Origin: Albula goreensis
Taxonomy: Eukaryota > Chordata > Actinopteri > Albuliformes > Albulidae
Direction: 5' to 3'
Assembly: GCA_022829145.1 (NCBI GenBank)
Contig: CM040742.1
Location: 46,516,682 to 46,580,681, forward strand
DNA length: 64,000 nucleotides
Positions 33,441 to 47,152 of the stretch are shown in pieces; the stretch's first letter is position 1, and each line of letters starts with the position of its first letter. The translations under genes and the position numbers were made by a program. Below the pieces are notes generated by a model. That model had not been told where the DNA came from, ran no database searches, and worked only from the letters and a program-made list of their open reading frames with translations.

Positions 33441-34404
33441 TAGATTGTCAGTAAATGATTCAGGTGCTTTATGTCACTTCAGGGCCACCGTACCTTTCAC
33501 CGGCAGGTGTCACTATACATAGCAGGAATACATTCGTGGCGATCATCCCAACTGTCACACATACGCCCCTTGCTTTCGTCTCATATGTCTTCAGGAGGAG
33601 AATGACAAAAGAAAGAGAAACAAGGGAAGTATTTGCTGAGTTTTTTTTTCTTATTTTTATCCATCAGTCATTGGTCCCATCAATATGGAATTTTGCACAC
33701 ATCAGCCTTTTTCCTCCACTCTTGCTTCTCTGGGCTCACTCGAAGGCACATATCCTTCAAAATATGGTGGGGGGTGCGCTTGGCCGACATCCTTCATGGC
33801 TTGTAGCAATATTATCAACAGATTCTGCTTCATATTTGTAATGAGGCTGTGCCTACAGGAGACACAGGCTCTGCTGGTGCTCACATGTCCCCTCCTGACT
33901 GACACATACGGCCCTGTCTCTGCCTGGAATGGACCTTGTCTGTCACACTGAAATGACTGGAGGTAGGTGGTTTTGTCACATGTTTCTTCCCATCTACTGC
34001 CATATGGTCCTGTAACAGATTACAATGCAGATAAAAAGTGATTTCACCAGTACCGTTAATTATGTTTATTTACTAAATAATCATGTAAACAGAAATGTTT
34101 TCAGATTTTAAAAGGCCAATTTATCTGATAAATTCTCTTAAAATCTAATGTAAATAAACAGCAGCTTACATCTGTCTCTGTCACAAAGTATGAATGTCAA
34201 AATTATACAAGTTAGAAATAAACCAAACCCGGTGTAACTTGACAGGCTAAAGCAATGGCTTTAAACATGTGTAAGGCCATGATGTCTAAGCTCCCACATC
34301 CCTGGCGTGGCGATCGCTGTGTCTGTAACAGGAGAGAGTACAGACATGTCTCCAGGTGTCACCAATCCAGACTAGAAAATGGAGACATTTGCAGGTAACT
34401 CAGC
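33441..34404. other. Intergenic, no gene seen
   Basis: ORFs of 60-128 codons at 33455-33951 overlap on both strands and have no family features. Confidence 0.45.
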
Positions 34405-34471
<67 letters not shown>

Positions 34472-34494
34472 ACAGACAGACACACACACACACC
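34405..34494 (+). repeat. (CA)n microsatellite
   Basis: CA units with CAGA interruptions near the end. Confidence 0.95.
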
Positions 34495-35435
34495 CTCCTG
34501 TTTACATGCGTTTACGTACTTTATTTGAGGGGCTGAAAAACAGGAAGTTCATACGTGTGTGTAAACGCTGTCCTGGGCCTCCTCCACCTCATCCCTCATC
34601 CTGGTAAGAGAAATGCACACGTCTCTTTGGCCATTAAAGTTATTGATGGCCTTCGGCGGGAGCCCTTATCCACGCTGTGGGCAGCATATGGTCCTTCCAG
34701 TGCTCTTGAAAGTAGACTTTGGTTTAGAGGACTTTTTCCACTGTGCAAGGTGTTTTTTTTTCCTGCACCCGCCCGGTTGAAATGTCTCCCCGCCTCCTTC
34801 TGCCGCCAAACGGCGGTGTTAATTGCAGATTCCAGGTTGCTTTTCCTTGGTGATCTCTGGCTGGAGTTTATTCATCTCTGTCAAAAAACAGAAGAGCTTC
34901 AGGGAGGGAGGGAGAGGCTAAAACTTACTGCATCTGCAGTTTTAGGAAAGGCTGTGCCGACCTTCTGTTTTTTTTTCTTCAGGGCCTGAAAAAACCAATA
35001 TTAGCACACTCAAGGAGACACATTACTTACCATCAAGCTAAATTATGACACCTTTTAGCTTTTTTGTTTTAAAGGATTTGCTTAATCAAAAAGCAAAAAT
35101 ACATTATTGCATGCATCTAGCTACAGACCTTGGATGCAGTTGCTAATGGTGTAAACAAAAATGTAAAAGTGTTGGGAAATTGTCCCCTCCTATCTTCTTT
35201 TGCATATATATTTTCAGCCAATCACGGTGGTCTTTTTATATAAAGGTAAGATTTATTTTGGCCTTGTTGTTGGCTCCAGTATATTTCATGTATGTTCTGC
35301 CACGCCCACAGCAAAAGGCAGATGCCCAGATAAGTCCTGAAAATAATTAACATAGTAACACAGAGTTACGAATACAGACAGGGGGGCGGGGCCTCTGCAA
35401 GCATACATGAGGTCACAAAGAGTCAGTGAATCATT
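34495..35435. other. Unique intergenic sequence
   Basis: The block 34600-34900 is CpG-containing and unique. A 144-codon ORF (34555-34989) has no recognisable domain and ends in a poly-F tract. Confidence 0.4.
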
Positions 35436-35687
35436 AGTAATAACTGAGCGGAGTTACTTAATTAGTAATAACTAAGCAGAGCTACTTAATTAGTAATAAC
35501 TGAGAAGAGTTAGTTAATTAGTAATAACTGAGCAGAGTTACTTAATTAGTAATAACTTAGCAGAGTTACTTAATTAGTAATAACTGAGCAGAGTTACTTA
35601 ATTAGTAATAACCGAGAAGAGTTATTTAATTAGTAATAACTAAGCAGCGTTACTTAATTAATAATAACTGAGCGGGGTTATTTGTTG
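35436..35687. repeat. 28-bp minisatellite
   Basis: Nine units of 28 bp, AGTAATAACTGAGCAGAGTT then ACTTAATT, with point variants in almost every unit. Confidence 0.9.
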
Positions 35688-36355
35688 ATATTTCCATGAG
35701 AAAACACTGCATATCACGCTTTTAACATCCTAATCAGTAATAATGTTCAACAACTGAGTTCATCGACCTTGTGTGGGTACATGTTTAACAAGTTAACTGT
35801 ATGTGGGTGTTTGTTGTAGACCTGGGATGAATGTGATTTTAAACATGCTTTCTGAAAAGTAACTTTTGTTTTTAAAAAAGCAAACATTATTTTAAATTAG
35901 TAGAAATATTTGAAGTTTTCACTCTTCGTTAAAAACCGTCTGAATGCACGTTCAAGAACATTCCCCTTAAAAGGACTGTTTGCATGAAAATGATTTGGAT
36001 ATTTAGACATTCATAAAGTGTTTTGTAGTTTGTATTACTGCAAGCGTAATGTTAGTATACCGCTGCTTAATTATGTTCCTGAATTCAAAGGATGTCTGCC
36101 TAACTTTGCTCCTCAATTTGAATCATGAAGTAATTGGAACACTCATTAAGTGTTTGGGATCACTGAATATATTTAAATCTTTATGAATGCTGTTTTATAT
36201 TTCAACTTATAAATATTTAAAATGCTTTCAAATAATATTTCTTTTGCTATCCTTATGTAATCAACATCTGAGTATTTAAAACAAGAATTAAGCATATTTA
36301 TTTTTAATGACTTCAGTTTTAAATACAAGTATTTTTTTCTGGCCCAGGATTGCAT
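35688..36355. other. A/T-rich intergenic
   Basis: No gene seen. Confidence 0.5.
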
Positions 36356-36469
36356 TGTGTGTGCGCCTGTGTGTGTGTGCGCACGTGTGTATGCATGTGT
36401 GTGCGTGTGTGTGTGTGTGTGTGTGCATGTGTGTGCGTGCGTGCATGTGTGTGTGTGTGTGCGTGTGAC

Positions 36470-36504
<35 letters not shown>

Positions 36505-36529
36505 TTCTGTTTAAGCTTCCACATACCTG

Positions 36530-36562
<33 letters not shown>

Positions 36563-36575
36563 CGAGTGTGCGATT
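36356..36575 (+). repeat. (TG)n-rich tract
   Basis: TG repeats with C/A interruptions, split by a short unique stretch at 36505-36530. Confidence 0.9.
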
Positions 36576-36917
36576 AAAAATTCTCATTATATTTAGTGGG
36601 GATATTCCAATTAATTAATTGAATTTCAATTAATTTCCTGAACTGACAGAAGTCAGCATTCATGAATCTAAGGAGAGTTATATGACCTGAAGAAAAATAA
36701 AAAGGTGATATATGAAGTGGGAAATGATTTGTGTTGCCAGAGAAAAGGTCTCTTGTTCAAACTAAACTTTACCCTCTATTCTCAGGTCTGCAAATTTGGA
36801 ATAAATTTTGACTTTCCTCCCATTTCCAAATGTAATTAAATGGAAAACTGCTTTGCTATTCCAGAAATCCGTTTCTGGTTTTAGCGCTGCGGCTGGTTGG
36901 TGGAGCCACCTCAGCTG
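36576..36917. other. Intergenic, no gene seen
   Basis: Contains an AATTAATT-rich palindromic patch at 36611-36640. Confidence 0.45.
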
Positions 36918-37050
36918 ACTAACTGTCTAAGTTGTGTTAATTGGAAGACTTAACGGGCTAACTGTCTAAGTTGTGTTAATTGGAAGACTTAATGGGCTAA
37001 CTGTCTAAGCTGTGTTAATTGGAAGACTTAATGGGCTAACAGGCTGATCT
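36918..37050. repeat. 39-bp minisatellite
   Basis: About 3.5 units of 39 bp with the words TAACTGTCTAAGTTGTG and TTAATTGGAAGACTTAA. Confidence 0.85.
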
Positions 37051-37853
37051 GTGTCAATTGGGACACCTGTGTCTAATCAGCCTCAGGGTATACATGCATG
37101 GCTGTGTGCAGGGTGAGTTTCAGTTGGGAATTATGAGTGGTAAGGTTGGGAGCGCTGCTCCTGGTAATATGGTGTTTCTCAGTCCCAACTGAAGGGTGGG
37201 TATATTGTGAGTTTGATTTAAGATCATCTAAGAACTGCCCCAAAGTGGGATCTATTTTAGTTGATTGCAAGAGAACCCCTGAATTGGTGGGTGGTTTTTT
37301 TAAAGAAAATCTAAGCAATGGAAACTTTGATTTAAGACCCCAATTTATTAGTGATTAAAGAAATCATTGAGCTCTCCTTTCATCCCCCTCCCGTGAGCTG
37401 TGATTCAGTTTTATTTTCCTCCTTCACATAATGGTGTCTCTTAGAACCCCCCTTATATGTCTAATATAGTGGATATTTTTATTTCCTATTGGGACATGCA
37501 CTCTTGGTGAGAAGTGGGGAATTTAACAATGGAAAGTCCTCACAAAAGCACTCAACCAATCAATGTGCATCATCTCCAACTGCCTGTATTATATCCCAGA
37601 ATTCATGAGGAAATCTGAAAAACCTGCTTCAATCTCTGATCCCCAGAATGAGAGTCTGCTAAAGACAAGGTGCCCATCCCAGAGACTTGAGTATGGCATT
37701 TATAGATGGCTGAACAAGATGGTATTTTGTTGCCTTCGATTACTTGGAAAGGGCAGCTGTTTATGGCCATAATGCAGCTACACTATGCCTTATTTCCTCC
37801 ATGTCCTGTACAGCCAGCTGCCTCACTTATGTTTAATACTGAAGACATGACAC
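37051..37853. other. Intergenic, no gene seen
   Basis: Unique sequence. Confidence 0.45.
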
Positions 37854-38278
37854 TAGATTCAATCAAGTGTACACAGGCTGGTGCTCAATCAACATTTGTC
37901 CTTAGCTTTTTTTTCCAGTAGAGTTGTGCTATTTTTTTTTTTTTTTACTGCCAGATCATTTGGGCGAGTTAATTTCTTGCTTGCTGACCTCACCAAACTG
38001 CGCTGGTGTAGATGAAAGTGAGCGCTTGCATGCTGCTGACTGCCTTTTGTGCATTTCTGTGTGGGGAAAATTAAATGCCCATATTAAATAGTATGTGTAA
38101 CAGGATGAAACATTTTATTCGTACTTGTGAGAGGTTGTTTTGATTGAACTGAGGATGGACTTTTGTGTCCTTTTTATGACCTAAAGAATGTGCTCTAAAA
38201 TGTGTGCTCACAGAGATTAGGTCTGTTTTCATTGAATTACATGTACCCTTAAAGATACTCAAATCTTGTTTGAATCTA
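37854..38278. mobile_element. MITE-like element, relative of the one at 26331
   Basis: Left end TAGATTCAATCAAGTGTAC, right-end complement TAGATTCAAACAAG followed by TCTTTAAGGGTACATG, matching the left end of the 26331 element. Interrupted by a T tract at 37931-37946. Confidence 0.35.
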
Positions 38279-38370
38279 CCAATTAGTGTCCTGCCACAAT
38301 GTGGAAAAAGTGCCTACTGTCCAAGGATGGGTTTTGTTAATAAACAGATTGACCTCTGACCTCTGGCAGA

Positions 38371-38372
<2 letters not shown>

Positions 38373-38409
<37 letters not shown>
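38373..38409 (+). repeat. (GT)n microsatellite
   Basis: Uninterrupted GT units. Confidence 0.95.
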
Positions 38410-38413
<4 letters not shown>

Positions 38414-40200
38414 CGGGAAATGTAAATAGTCTAAACCAATTAAGTCTACTGTCAGGAGCCTGTGTGGGAGCCAATCAGATCGCAGGAAGCCGAGGGCAGC
38501 AGAGGTAACAACGCTATCTGAATGCTCTTCCAACAGTTAAGGGTCCAGAAGTCAGGAGCGATTTTCTGCAAACCACAGCTCTGTCCAACCTAACCGCCAC
38601 ACGCTCTCAGCAATGCCATGAGCTGCTGCTGTGTTCCTGTTATGCAATACATTGACTCAACTCTTGAAATGAAATGAATGGGGAAAAAAAAAAAATAGCC
38701 ATTTAAAATAAACCATTGAATTTCTGATCTTTTTGGTATGTCGGTGATCTATTAGTCATGGAAAAAAGCAGCATGGAAAGACGTAAACTGAGATGAGAAA
38801 CAACTTTTTGTGTCAATGTCTCAATGAGATCCTAAAGAAAGTGTATGGGTTGTGTGTTAAGGATCGGTGAACTGCCTGGTTCAGAAGGATCTCTCCCAAA
38901 GAAACTCATTTTAAACACTTCCATATCACAATTGACACATTTCTTTTTCATACTGCTTTTTGTGTGCCAGTAAATTAAATTCACAGACCATTCATTATTG
39001 TTCTCTTACATTACTTAATGCTGGACCTTGGGTGGCACTCAGTAGTAATTGGGGTGTTTATTCGTGCCTGTCCCTGGCCTCTGGGTTTTGTCGGAGAGGA
39101 GACTGTATCGCGCTCATAATGTAGTAAAGTGCTTGGTCTCGGGCCCTAGACTGTCAGATCTCAAGGCACTCTAAAATTACTGTCTGCAAGCAGCACTCAG
39201 AGCCGTGGAATCGCCATGGCAGCAACATGGTCACTTAGGCTCTGGTCAATTTCCCAGTGGACTGTTTGTGGAAGTCTCTTTTCTCCGGTTTGAACCAGCT
39301 GCTTCACCCATACAGCGCTAGACTGTGTGTGCTGCCGATCTCTCCTGATGTCATCTTTCAAATCTCCTCCTTATGTAAGTTTCATCCTGAGCCATGAGCA
39401 GCCGTCAGCCAATTATAACTGAAGTCTGTGGTGAAAAGAGAGCGCCTAAATTACCTTTCATTTCAATTCACCTTGTCTAGCCATGTTTGTTTGAGAATGA
39501 GAATCAAATGAGTATGATATTGACTAGGTAGGTCGATAATTTTATTTTTTTTTTTTTAAATATGTCCCATCCTTTTCACTACTTTTGTAAAATTGCAGTA
39601 ACTGAATTGAGAAGGGGAGCTCAGTGTTTGCAATGAGTGAGCTGGCAGAATGATACTTGTCATAGGTTGAAAATAACTTCAAAGTAAATCGAAAAAAGTC
39701 CCAGTTGAAAGATATTCACTGCATATGATAGTATATGAACACTTATGGTGTTTCAAGCATGTACACTCTCCAATATCGTTTTGTGGCCAATCTAGATGCA
39801 TTTCAAGTTACAGTGATGTAAGGGTGTAGTTAAGATGGACTTCCATTATTTTTTTCCTGATGAGCAAAGTATTACAAAAATCTTGATGGATTGACTGAAT
39901 GCAAAGTGTGCAGACAATAATATTTTTATTTAATTTCTCAGTGCAGTAACTCTTCAATGAGGGGTTCATTGATGGAGAAAAGTACGGGTCGCAAGGCACC
40001 ATGGGTACAGCTGATGCACCAATAATCGTGCCATTTGAATCTCGATTTGTAAACCTGGCACCCCAAGGCTACAGAAAAACGCAGCAATGTGCAATGCAGA
40101 TTACTATTCTGTGAGTGACATTCTGAGGAGCTGCCCCACACTATCAGCTAATTAAACAGCGTGTACAAACCAATGTTTCCTCTCCGCTGTGCGTCAACAC
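38410..40200. other. Unique intergenic sequence, partly enhancer-like
   Basis: 39000-39480 is unique and balanced in composition with several GCC/CpG words and AATTATAAC. T run at 39541-39557. No exon recognised. Confidence 0.35.
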
Positions 40201-41022
40201 AAAGGCACGTGGATGTTCTGGCACCAGCAAGCTCAATTAGCATTAAAGCAATTTGGTGCTTTATGAAGTAAATTGAATGAATAATTCAGGGCCTCGCCCG
40301 AAAGCGCCTCGTACGGGATCGCGCCACCGAAGGTTGGAAGACAGTTGGGCTTTGATGCATGGGACTGAACTTCACTTTTAAATTGAATTAGCTGATCGCT
40401 ACTGTTCGTCAGGGTAACAAATGAAGCGGTTAGCGCCGGTTGTGTTTCTAACCCTAAACAGGTTGCACATCTCTTGTTATGGATGTTGCTTTGAATGCTT
40501 TAAGGTTCCAGGTTAGCGCTGGGCTGAATGTATCTGAGGGGCTGCATGGATCATAGTTTTTTGTTTGTTGTTTCATAATCATAGAACGGGGGGGCTGTAC
40601 AGTTAAGCCAGTTTACCTTTTATCTGGCTAACACTAGTAAATATTTTCTTTTCATCTTCAAATCCGCACCCAGTTTTGACTTAATGCGCCCCAGCTGGTC
40701 TCTTATCTGTGTAGTCAGCTGTTCTAATTGATCCATGAGGTTGTGGAGTAACAGCAATGACAACAACAATATAAAACACTCAGTAATCACTCTCTGACCA
40801 AGCTTGAGCAAGCACCTTGGAACACTGGTGAATGCCAACTGAAACTTTTTTTTTTTCTTTGTGGGATTAGCCTGCATCACTAAAGACACTTTGAAAGCAT
40901 GTCTGCCATTCACTTCTGATCTGATAGAGGATGTTTGCAGAGCATGCTGGGATGGTGTGGAACTAACCTAACCAGTCACCATTTGTCATTACCAACCATT
41001 GCTATGCTCAAGATGGCAGCTA
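40201..41022. other. Unique intergenic sequence, enhancer-like at 40201-40470
   Basis: The first 270 bp are unique with CpG words and repeated ATTA/TAAT cores (TCAATTAGCATTAAAGC). No gene seen. Confidence 0.35.
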
Positions 41023-41058
41023 TTTTGTCATGTTTTACTAAAGTAAAACATGACAAAA
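41023..41058. repeat. Perfect 17-2-17 inverted repeat
   Basis: TTTTGTCATGTTTTACT, AA, then the exact complement. Confidence 0.95.
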
Positions 41059-42029
41059 GTCTTTGACAAGTGTTTGCTTCCGATTGGTGAGCGTTCCGGG
41101 GGTACTATCATGTAATGACGTAGCTAAGAAGAAGCAAGAAATAAGGGCTTTTAATGGTCTTCCTAAACCCATTCATAGGTATCATTTCTGATTGAAAGAT
41201 TTATATCAGTCAATTACGGTTGATGTCTGCATGTCTTGCTGTAATGAATCATCGTCCCAGGAAATTCAGTGCAATATCTCATGCATAAACAATGTGACAG
41301 AGCTGCCCTCTGAGGGTTATCCATGTGCTTTAATTAATATCTCACCTCACCTCCTACATATCGAGGGAAAATCACTGTCAACTAAATAAACAGGGTTAAA
41401 AAAAGGCTGTGGCAATCAGAAATGCCAGAACACGCACACTTGAAATGTGTACGATGAACTGAGCTCTTTATGTATAAACTTAATTTCCTACATTTTCTTG
41501 TGTAATTGTGTGCAATAAATAGGTTTTGTCTTGTTGTCTGATTCTGCCCTTACAAAGGAGGACAAATATATTATGGTGTGTAAGGAAAAAAAAAAGTTTC
41601 CATTTATTTTCATCATATTAAATAAATAAATAAAAAGAAAAGCCTATTCATGCTCATGCCAGCAACTGGCTCTGTTGCGCTCAAATTTCAGAGGTAAACT
41701 CCTTTTCCATTGTTTTTATTGCATCGTGTTGCACATACTTCCGGTGCCTTGATTGCCCTTGGCTAAGTGGTAATGGACCAAAGGATATGGACACAGTTGT
41801 GTGACTGACAGTGTGTGTGTGTGTGTGTGTGTTTGGTTTCCGGCTCATTTGCGATGAAGTCTCCACTCTGTCATATGCGATTAGCCAAATTTTCTCTGCA
41901 CAGTGCCAGAGTGAAGCTCTTAGTCTGCAGCTTCTTCGGTTCCCACTACAGTCGCCGATTTCTTTTTATTCTTTACAATTAAGCATCCTGTGAACTGCAT
42001 CAGTAAAGGAAGAATCATGATTTGATTAC
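41059..42029. other. Intergenic, no gene seen
   Basis: Holds a (GT)n run at 41811-41832 and A-rich stretches at 41585-41640. Confidence 0.45.
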
Positions 42030-42070
42030 ATCACAGTCATTTAGCAGACACTCTTATCCAAAGAACACCA
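42030..42070 (-). mobile_element. SINE/L2 tail fragment, reverse
   Basis: CATTTAGCAGACACTCTTATC is the complement of the fish SINE/L2 tail. Confidence 0.55.
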
Positions 42071-44943
42071 GCTTCTCACCCTGATTAATGTGAGCGATAG
42101 CGCCTATCCTGGCTAATCACATCCCCTGGCCAGCAAGTATATATGTAACCTCGCCTAAGTCGCAGTGTAAGTTAACTGTACTCATTAGAGCTAAAATACA
42201 ACTCATGAATACAAACAATACTGTCATAGCAAGAGCATTTTTATAATAAGAATATAATACCATAACCAAAACCATAAAATGCCATAACCTTGGTTAGTAC
42301 CCAGGTGCAGCCTGAGGAGGTCAGTCTTCAGTCTCAGCAATTGCCCTTCTATTCTGATGGAGGGACCGCAGCAATGGTATAGCTTACATACTCACTAATG
42401 ACCTCATTTGGCATTATGAGATATTATCTGGATATTTAAAATGGATGCATAAACCTAATCATGACTGCAGCCAAAACTGTAACTGAGACAATTTCAGAAG
42501 GCTATTGCAGTGTAAAATATGTTAACAACACAATGTTCTTGAAATGACAATGAGCTAATTTTATCGGACAATCTGTACCGCCGTCTGTACTGATTCAGTA
42601 GTCAGCGGTGTAATTTAGTGTGCGGTAAATATCGAATGGATCTGTGCATTCTGAGCCATTAATTTAGGATCGTTCTGACATAACTATTTTCTGCCTCAAC
42701 ATTTTCATGATTTGTTTTATGATGGAGAGACACATTGCTACCACAGGCCCCTTAGAGATTGACAGAATATTGACTTGTGCTGGCGAGAACTGCAAGTGTT
42801 CACATTTTGTGACAGACTTGTTTTTCAAGGACAAGTCCAATTGCACAGACCACTAAATAAAATATCCACAGAGTTTGGAATTATTTTAACACTGCAGTAT
42901 TACTTTTGAATATAGTTTTCTTTTAATGCTTTATTGAGGTGCGCCTTTACAGACCGCTACATCGTGCTACACTTTTACGCTCTCTTGATGTGGTCATACC
43001 ATGTCATTAATGTCAAACTAAATTTAAACTTCCATAACACCATCCATTAAACATTTTTATGATTCATAAATCTATACAGAAATCATAGGTTCTGGACCTG
43101 AGTCAAGGTGCCAGCAGAATTCCTGTAGGTCACTAATATTTTAATATTAAGAAAAAATATACTTATTTCATTTTGTTGCTATTCAGTTACCTAGCAACAT
43201 GGTTATTAACCCATTTTAGCTGACCTGTTGGAGTTCTTTCACATTATCATTGAAGCAGTGATGTCAGGATCAGTCCCATGGAAGGTCCTGTGTTTCCTTC
43301 TTTTCATTCCAACCAATTACTGCTGCCTTAATTGATTCAATTACTCATTTGGCCATCTGCATATAATTTGCAATTAAAACATACACGTAAACTTGATGTT
43401 GTTTATGCAACACAAAAGAGCCATTTTATTTTGTATGTGTTTTTAAACCAACTGGACTGATATTAGTAAATAATAGAACTTGTTATTCAATCAAAAACAG
43501 ACAACAGTGAAATCCAGCAATAGCCATCGACCCCTTGACACTGAGTTTGGCACCAATAATGACCTGTAATAATATTCATGGCAGTACAAATGGGTGGAGT
43601 TAGATTTGCTCTCAGTGTTTGACAGCGTTGGATCGATCACTTTTTGTGTGGCAAGGAAGTCTTTGACTGGTTTAGTAAAGTCATTCACTGACAGATCATT
43701 GTAGCTCCTCCCACTATGGGGTACATGAAACTCATGATGCTGTTTACATTTCTGTCTGTTCATTCTGGGAAATCCTCTGAACACTTCACCTGACTGCAGT
43801 TAGCAATTGCCAAAATGAAGGGAAGTCTATGGGCTGCTTTCAGGAAGCCAAATTAGCTGCAATTAAAAGTGAGATCTTCCAGCAAGACCACATGACCTTG
43901 ACAGTTCAATGTCCATCAGTCTAAAGTTTTAATGGTCTGAAGGTTGACTGGAAATGACATTGGTTACTACTGTAGTCCCTAGCCAGCCATTTGGTAGGTC
44001 TTGTGATCTCCTGTTGGATCTTGAAATATTCATTTGAATGTGTGCATTTCATATATCATATTGGGATTCTCTCATTTTTGTCATATTTGTTTTCTCATTT
44101 AGTTCACTTTTACTCAACCCTGACAGAATAGAGAGACAGACGTTGTTTACAAGTGGTGCAGTGGTGCCAAAAAGTGGCAGGAAACACCCATTTCCATGTC
44201 TGAAATACAGACATAGAAAAACATTTCACATCCTTGTGTCTGAAATAGTGCTCAACCCAGGCCGCCAGTACCCAGCTGGGATGAACCAATAATTGTTTGA
44301 CTGTGGAGAACAAGACCTTCTGATTGGTCAAAAGAACGATGACATCACAGTGTAACTCCACCCTCTCTGGGATTCAGGCCTCACTACCCTCTCTCTTATT
44401 CATGACACTGCATTTCTTCTCCCATGCTTTGTGTGGACACCTGTAACATAATGTGTCTTTAATGAGTATAATGATGATTATGAGTTCAGATACTTGCGTT
44501 CTCTGAATTTAAACCCACGACACCCAGGGCTACAGGTGCATAGACATGAATGCTGTTAATAAATTAAGAGTATGGAGCGGATATGCTTTTAGAGATGAGG
44601 AGATGAGCTCAGGTTAAATACTTAATATGGCCTTGGCATACCAACTAATCTATGCAGGTGCATTTACTTTTCGCATACTAAATAGCGTTTGTTAATTTCA
44701 TGAAGCCACAAATAATTAGCCTCAAAATTAACATAAGATGTCATGTTGTGTTGATGGTAATTGTCTCTGAGTAGACTATTTATACATTAGAAATCAAAAC
44801 AGGGGAAAGATACCAATGCACTTTTTTTTTTTTTTTTTTTTTTTACATTTGGGAAATTATGGGGAGGGGGGAGGTGCAAAAAATGTCTTCATTTTCATTT
44901 TAATATGTTACCTAATTCTATCTATTGCTCTGTCTCTGACAAC
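42071..44943. other. Intergenic, no gene seen
   Basis: A/T-rich unique sequence. 43290-43370 has TTCCAACCAATTACTGC-type words of a dispersed fish repeat. T22 run at 44822-44843. Confidence 0.45.
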
Positions 44944-45222
44944 AAAGTCCATATGTATTAATGGTAATAAGGCTAATAGGTGGGTATACTGTCTGAGGAG
45001 GTGGGCATACTGTAACTCCAAAGCCCATATGTATTAATGATAATAAGGCTAATAGGTGGGTATACTGTCTGAGGAGGTGGGCATACTGTAACTCCAAAGC
45101 CCATATGTATTAATGATAATAAGGCTAATAGGTGGGTATACTGTCTAAGGAGGTGAGTATACTGTAACTCCAAAGCCCATATGTATTAATGGTGATAAGG
45201 CTAATAGGTGGGTATACTCCAT
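44944..45222. repeat. 76-bp minisatellite
   Basis: About 3.7 units with exact 76-bp spacing (CCCATATG at 45024 and 45100). Each unit contains two sub-repeats, GTGGGTATACTGTCT and GTGGGCATACTGTAACT. Confidence 0.9.
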
Positions 45223-46009
45223 GTACTTGTGTTTACCCTCGATTACCCCAATGAAGCCAGGATCATGCTAAACGGTTGGCAGTAACGCTTAGCACATCTC
45301 AGTAATGCCAGTGGATCTGTCTGTCACAGTGGTCTGCGATGCCGTAGCCCTGACGGTGCATAAGACCGTGCCTTAGCTCTGGCCTTACCCTCACTGCCCA
45401 GGGGGAGCTGGGGACAGCAATAAAGGGTCCATTTCAGGGCCGCAGATGCAGTTTAAACTCAAAAAAGGCATTTTAGAATGAATTTCGGTGCTTTATTGGG
45501 GTAGAGGAGGCAGTGAATGTCACAAGCGGGACAGTAACGGCTCTGATAAACGCGGTTCATTTTAGGTGGGAGGGAAGAAAGGGGAAAGAGACGCGCATTA
45601 CTATCAAGTAGCATTTAGTGTTTTTGTGCTCGGGTCCTCACCTGCCCCAGGCGCTTTCCCCAAAGAGATTTCATAAAGCACACTGACAAAAACCTTTCTG
45701 CAAAAAAAAAAAAATAAAAAAACTACAGCGGACGGGCAACCAGCCTCAATGAAATAAATAAGGAGCGAGGGATCGTGCGGTCTCGGGGAGAGAGAATGGG
45801 CTTACATCTGGAATGCCACTACGTTAACACACTGTAACCACGCCTGACTCCGTCGCGAAAATGGCTCCTTATTGACTTCTTTTCGCATGGGCTGCATTTC
45901 TATAGCAACTGGCTCGGGCTGTTCCCTCCTTCTCATTGGCTCAGGATCATTGGAATAGACTCCTAATGCCTTAATCTGCATTGGGCTGTCTGACCATCTG
46001 AAGGCACAA
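45223..46009. other. Unique intergenic sequence, enhancer-like at 45330-45640
   Basis: Unique, CpG-containing block with GCAGTTTAAACTC and GCTTTATTGGGG. No gene seen. Confidence 0.35.
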
Positions 46010-46031
46010 CCCCCCCCCCCCCACCCACCCC
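46010..46031 (-). other. Poly-C tract, G-quadruplex-forming on the minus strand
   Basis: C13 followed by CCC and CCCC runs. Confidence 0.55.
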
Positions 46032-46371
46032 ATTTCAACTCGGAGTAAGACACAGCAGGAGAGTGAGCTGTGGGGACTGTGAAAGACATCACTGTGGGAT
46101 GTCTTTATGTCATACAGTGCATATAGAAAGCAATGAAAAGGCACATTAAAAACCTGCACAATACATATACAATACAACCATAATAGCAATGCTGATTTTG
46201 CTTAAATAAACCTATCATTCATTTCCTAACTGCCTCCATTATTACTTGCCCTGAATAGTTTTTTGGGTGTTTTTAGTAGATGGTCTTAATATTAACATTT
46301 TTTTATTTTATTATTATTTTTTTTTTTTTACATAAAACCCATTCATGCAGCTGGGGAAAGTCAGGTGAAGT

Positions 46372-46704
46372 GGACGGTTCACCCTAAAAATGAAGGTTAT
46401 TCTCCCCTTTATCTTGAGTAAGTGTCTGTGGACCCAAAAATGGCATCTCTGTGGTCCGGATTTGAGTACTCCACAAAACACGCTGGACAAAGTCACATTT
46501 CAAAGCCCCCCCGCCGCCCAGTGCAAGCTCCTGTGTTAAAATCGCTGAAATACCAAAAAAAATAAAAGGAAAGGAATGCCATGGTTAGTGGGAAATGGGT
46601 CCTTTGTGGAGACGGGCACAAGCACTGTGGAGGTGTTATTCAAAGGAATTTCTCAAAGTAAGAAAATGGATGAAATGTCTAAATTTTTTTCTAGTGAACC
46701 GTCC
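46372..46704. mobile_element. MITE with GGACGGTTCAC termini
   Basis: About 333 bp bounded by GGACGGTTCAC and its complement GTGAACCGTCC. The left end continues CCTAAAAATGAA, as in the abundant fish elements that begin with GTTCACCCAAAAATGA. No coding capacity. Confidence 0.65.
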
Positions 46705-47152
46705 CTTTGGCTGCCTTACTTTGGGGTTGGGTGTCAGGACCACACTCTGCCCCCCTATGCCCTAGAGAAAAAGGAGCTATGATAACCAAATTAAAACATG
46801 CAGTTCCAAAACTATTATACCCAATATAATATAACATTCATTCACTTGCATTCATGTCATTTAATGTCATGCTCTCAAGCAGAAGGTGATAAAAGTTGAC
46901 TAAAAAACAGCAATTACAGAAATAGCAAGATGTCAGGAGGTAAAATGCATCCTGTCAAAAGGTTTTTTTTCCAGAACATAGTATTGATAGTGACTAATCA
47001 GGCTCATGTTGTGATAGAATTTGCCTTGACATAAAGACGAAAGGCAAGGAAAGGCCAGAAAATGTTCTTCTATACGATGTGAACTGCCACAAAAAAAGTT
47101 TTTTCCCAACATAGAACATCTTTGTTCAGATTTGATTTCTTCATTTTTGAGA
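46705..47152. other. Intergenic, no gene seen
   Basis: Unique sequence upstream of the hairpin. Confidence 0.45.

Noticed and set aside
34555-34989. 144-codon plus-strand ORF
   Set aside because: No recognisable family, low-complexity poly-F end, no splice or start context; probably part of a non-coding element.
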